Positions 60,091 through 64,000 of a stretch of DNA of 64,000 nucleotides are shown here, one piece after another. Source of the DNA: Daucus carota subsp. sativus. Lineage: Eukaryota; Streptophyta; Magnoliopsida; Apiales; Apiaceae. The stretch lies in NCBI RefSeq assembly GCF_001625215.2, contig NC_030381.2:41786689-41850688 (forward strand), written 5' to 3'. Below the pieces are notes generated by a model. The model saw only the letters and a list, made by a program, of their open reading frames with translations, ran no database searches and was not told the DNA's origin. Both the position numbers and the translations under genes were made by a program. Positions within the stretch are counted from its first letter, which is position 1. Each line of letters begins with the position of its first letter.

Positions 60091-62866
60091 AGTAACATTT
60101 ATCCTGAGGTTAGATATATTCAACCATCAGATTTATATACCATTTCTTCTCTGATCGTCCATAATATTAAAGTTCCAGATGCTCATCTTCACTTTTTATC
60201 TTCTGATAAGTTATATTCTAAGTAAAGTATTGATTTAATACAATAGGATACTATAGTGTTTATAAAGAATTTGGTAGTTACACAAAGCCATCGTAGTGTG
60301 AAGCAATCGACTACGTATTCACACAGTGACGGAAAAATAGATTACGATAAAGATATAAATAAAGTTAAGACCAGTCAGGAATGAACAATGATTTGTTGCA
60401 CTCATCCGCTTTAACCTTTCCTTTTAGCAATTTACGTTTTGCATATTGCAATTTGCTTAGCTTTGGTCTGTTAAAGTAAAAAAATACTACTAATATTTTT
60501 ACTTTTACAGAAAATAATGTCTACTCTACTCAATCTTTGGGATCCGAATTGAAAGACTTTGCTTGTATTTATAGTTTCTGCTTTCAACTGGCAATGGTAG
60601 TTATGTGCAGTTAGTAGTAGTTGATTAGATTGGGCCTTGTTAATGGCTTCAACTTAAATTTATGTCCCCTCTTTAATTTGCTGGGTGAAGATGTAGTTAA
60701 GTCTGTTGCCTTCAACACATCAGCATAGAATCAGATATTCATGACATGAATCCGTATTCACCCAACCCACAAATAAATATTACTAATACAACAAACTATG
60801 CAATGAATCATTATCAGTCTTGCTATGTACTACTATCCCAGTTTTCCATTCTATTAGGAGTCCGGTTCCTTTCAAGTGATTGTTGCAGCAAACTATCCGT
60901 GATTTTATTAGCAGTACAAAACAGAGACAAATGCAATGAACTCTACCAAGTCTCTGTGTTGGTTAAAATGTTACTTATTGAGTTTCTTGACTATAAATCA
61001 AGACTGATATCAACTTCACTTAGCCAAATGGTTTGTTCTATTCATCTGTCTACATTGGCCCTGAAGAGGGGATACTGTAGGTGGTTCCAAATTTTGTTAC
61101 ATTGTAAAGTTCCCTTAAGCCTTGAAGTATTGCCATCCCCGGTAGATTAATTCCAATCATAACAAGTTTCGTCGACATTGCATCCATTCGTAATCCACAA
61201 AAAATCTTGTTAAGGGATTAGCCTGCTAAAGTAAAAGTATATGATCTTTAGTTGTCAAGCTTTGAATCCGAGAGTTGATAGTGAAAGTCAGGTCACTGGA
61301 ATCTAAATTTTGAACCGAATGAGGCCATACTCAGGGTACCTCAGTTGTCTTGGATTCAACCTTCGAATGAATGGAGTAAAGTATGAAATCTGATTATGCT
61401 AACCAAACCATGAAGTTTATTTGTTACGTACTCTCCAGCAGAGATGAAATTGTTATTGTACTTGAAGACAAGCTTTTCGTTTACATCTTTTTGTGGAGAG
61501 TGAACTCTTGATGATCGAGTCCTAGTTGTGGTGAAACTCTGAAATCATTATTATGATCATGTCTATTGTTTTCAAGACAAAATAGATGAATCAAAAGTGC
61601 AAGTAACGGAAATATAACTGGAGGAACAGTGGATGCAAAGCTTGTAAGATTCTGAAATGAAACTGAAGGCGGAAAATTATCACTGCCAACCAGCCGATTT
61701 ATGTGGATTGATTCGGACCAGTTTGCTGTAAATTGTAATTCACAGACAAACTCAAGCTACCAACATTGTTCCAGTAAATTTATTAGAAGATTGTTGATAG
61801 CTGACATGCTAAAATAACGAGTAGAAACAAGATAGAATTTCTGAAAAGTTTCAGGCAGTTACAACTTACAACTGGATTTGTTGCACACAAAAACAAGCTA
61901 TCCAAGTGAAAGCAGAATGATCATAAAATGGAACATCTGCAGTAAAAGTGATCACCTCGTAGACCAAATGGCGATTAATTAAGCCAAATTTCAATCAAAC
62001 AGATGAAGAGAAGGAGAACCTTTGCTGAAAACAGTTCCGATATGCAGGTAGCTCCATTAAATATGTCAAAGTCAATACACTTACTAATAAGAAACTGTGA
62101 CATTAAGGCAGTAGATGAGTGACAACAAGTTGTGTTGGCCCTGTTGGTTTTATTTGACATTTGGTTGCGGGTGTCTTTTACATCAAAGAGGTACTCCTTG
62201 AGCTTAAATCCCGAACAACCGGACCCTATGGAAGACTTGGACAGCTGCGCTTCGTGATCTTGGACATCATTGTATATTTCAGGAACTTCTGAGAGAAAAG
62301 AAGTTTTAGTAGTTTAAAGCGTTTATAGCTACCAGTCCTGTGTCAGTGCAGAACTTCACCATTTGTACCTAATCTGAATTGTTAGCCTGTCGATCTAAGC
62401 TGACAAAGGAGTATTGTTGTATGAATTCGGTTATAATAACTGAGAGGCGCTATTGCACAGACTCTCAGCTGTGAAATAAGTAGAGTCTACAGAGCATATT
62501 GTTTTTAATTATGATGATCTGCTGAGTATTTATTCATCTCCCATTGTTTATATTCTGAGGACCCGGGCTGAAATTGTGTGTGTTGGCATATGTGCATAAT
62601 CAGCGGCAAAATGGACATTGTTCATACTGATCAGAGAAAATAGATCCAACTGTCTTTTTTACATTCATGATAAAACCCAAATAATGCTAGTACAAATACT
62701 GATAGAAGTGTAAGAGATCCATCAAATCCGAAATAATAAATAGTTGAACAACAAACAATAACTAAACAGCTAACGAAGCAAAAAAGGACATCATTGGAAA
62801 AATCTCCGATCAGTCCTGCATATGCTTGAATGTAGATTGTGGATGACTGGACACTCACGATGGCCA
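60091..62866. other. Intergenic, no gene recognised
   Basis: The 134-codon frame at 60746-61150 (plus) has no domain, poor composition for a gene and no splice partners, so I do not call it. The part next to 62867 is probably the 3' UTR of the minus-strand MFS gene. Base composition from about 60750 to 62630 is less AT-rich than typical spacer, so an untranslated exon or non-coding RNA cannot be excluded. Confidence 0.35.
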
Positions 62867-63335
62867 CTAAGATAAGGTCACTGACTTCTTCCCCTTCTTG
62901 CTAGTATAAATCTTCGAATAGACACTTTTTGTTCTAAAAGTGAGTAAAACATCTAAACCAAATCCAATAACGCATGTTATGGCCATGACAATAAACACTA
63001 GCCTGTAACAGTGAGCCCCTATGCATGTGTTTCCGCCTCCAGCAGTAGGTGTAGCCTGTGAATCATACAAGAAACCAGCAAGCATTCCGGAGAACAGAAA
63101 AGAGCCAAGCGGAAGGTTGAGGATTAGGATATTGTAGATCAGACCATAGTACTTCAGCCCAAACAGCTCTGAAGCAGTAGGAACTGTGATAGCCAGGCGG
63201 ACTCCGTAACATACTCCTACTACAATTGAGCCAACATAAAGAGAACCTGGCAAAGCCATAGCCATCAAAATGTATCCTACACACATTAAAATTTGAGAAG
63301 CTGCATTCCAGATAGGCCTTGGTGTTCCAGCTTTC
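62867..63335 (-). CDS. 3' exon of an NFD4-like (nodulin-like) MFS transporter, partial
   Basis: The last exon encodes 155 residues after one base of a split codon. The acceptor TTTGCAG lies just above 63335. The sequence starts KAGTPRPIWNAASQ and continues with transmembrane segments, including ASELFGLKYYGLIYN, GSFLFSGMLAGFLYD, a short Cys pair (TCIGAHC) and a final FRTKSVYSKIY. These match the C-terminal half of NUCLEAR FUSION DEFECTIVE 4-like / nodulin-like major facilitator proteins, which end in RTKSVYxxLY. Substrates are mostly unknown. The 5' exons must lie beyond 64000 or in the unresolved end of the window; 63336 onward looks like intron. Confidence 0.85.
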
Positions 63336-64000
63336 CTGCAAATAGTAACAAGTAGTGGTTACAGGTTTGCTATCAGTGAACTAGTCAAAACAATTAATAT
63401 AAAGCTATATGGCAATAAAAACTAACTACATCGATTGATTTCGGATCTTATGTGACAGGCATTACTTAAATGTTACTGGTCTTTAGACCATACCAATAAG
63501 CCTCTGGTCCATTTTTTCAATAATTCACCGTAGAAATGTGAAGTAGTGATCCCCTAGCACATGGCTCGTAAATCTCAGGAATGACTCACACTAAAGGCAA
63601 CATTTACTTGTATAACCTAAAACTATTCATTTCACTGACCATTTCAGCACACTTAACTAGATATAAAGAACTTAACTAATTTCTTCAAAGAAACTAGTAC
63701 TTAATTAATTAGGTGATCCTACCAACTACTTTGTAATGTATGGTACAAAATCTTCAGACTTAAAAAGCATGCTAAAGAATAGAACGATGAAATTGATGCA
63801 CAACAAGGTGGTCCCTTCTCCCTTATCTCCATCAAGGCATCAAGTGGATCAAGCTTGCCCACATCATTGACCTCCGATGTACAAAGTGCAAAACAAAGAC
63901 TATTCTTTTTTTAATTACAAAGACTATTTTTTAGTGGCATATTTTTGTTCCTCTCACCGACACATATATTCTATGGATGCCAATGAAAAGGGCATCTCTT
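63336..64000 (-). other. Probable intron of the NFD4-like gene
   Basis: No conserved MFS sequence is present. An open stretch on the minus strand near 63780-63890 has acceptable codons but no similarity I recognise, so I do not call it an exon. Confidence 0.4.

Noticed and set aside
60746-61150. 134-codon open frame on the plus strand
   Set aside because: No domain, no homologue recognised, no splice or promoter context; length is possible by chance.
63780-63890. Minus-strand open stretch that could be another exon of the MFS gene
   Set aside because: It does not match the NFD4-like family and lacks convincing splice sites; left as intron.

Overview
The window is nuclear DNA of a flowering plant, very probably a eudicot. 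It is AT-rich between genes, the genes have many short GT-AG introns, and all recognisable proteins are of plant type (ALOG, CHUP1/IPGA1-like, AUX/LAX, thaumatin-like, GRP2-type cold-shock protein). Transposon debris is dense: Helitrons, MITEs, a TRIM, and LINE, gypsy and CACTA remnants. I cannot name the species.

Layout. At 1-12.8 kb an ALOG/LSH gene (minus, 973-1698) is followed by a TE-rich stretch: a Stowaway-like MITE, a foldback element, a TIR MITE, a gypsy RT scrap, a CACTA end, a LINE 3' remnant and a Helitron (10599-12421). At 12.8-18 kb lies NOP58 (plus, 8 coding exons, 566 aa), with site II and telo-box motifs upstream. At 19.3-24.3 kb lies an IPGA1/CHUP1-like gene (minus, 8 coding exons, 797 aa).

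The centre (25.7-36 kb) is a large, asymmetric inverted repeat. Two almost identical cold-shock-domain/CCHC glycine-rich protein genes (GRP2/CSP type, 198 aa each, one residue different) point away from a 55-bp spacer and share a mirrored promoter. The arms are nearly identical around the genes and decay outward. The left arm also carries a tandem copy of the 3' flank and an AT-rich insertion.

At 36.5-40 kb is an AUX/LAX auxin influx carrier (LAX2-like, minus, 8 exons, 490 aa). Its sixth intron uses a GC-AG pair and is open in frame, and its fifth intron holds a hAT-type MITE with a perfect 8-bp target duplication. At 44.5-47.1 kb are two head-to-tail Helitron copies. At 47.3-50.3 kb is a 3-kb TIR element carrying a broken fragment of a GTP cyclohydrolase I gene. 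At 50.5-58 kb are two thaumatin-like protein genes (plus), the second with a predicted GPI-anchor tail and a complete 312-bp TRIM in its last intron. The window ends in the 3' exon of an NFD4-like major facilitator protein (minus) whose 5' part lies outside.

The genes do not form one pathway. Two functional hints stand out: NOP58 and the cold-shock pair share the promoter motifs of growth and ribosome-biogenesis genes, and LAX2 and IPGA1-like both belong to families acting in organ growth. Exon borders were read by hand from splice consensus and reading-frame continuity, and no transcript data were available.
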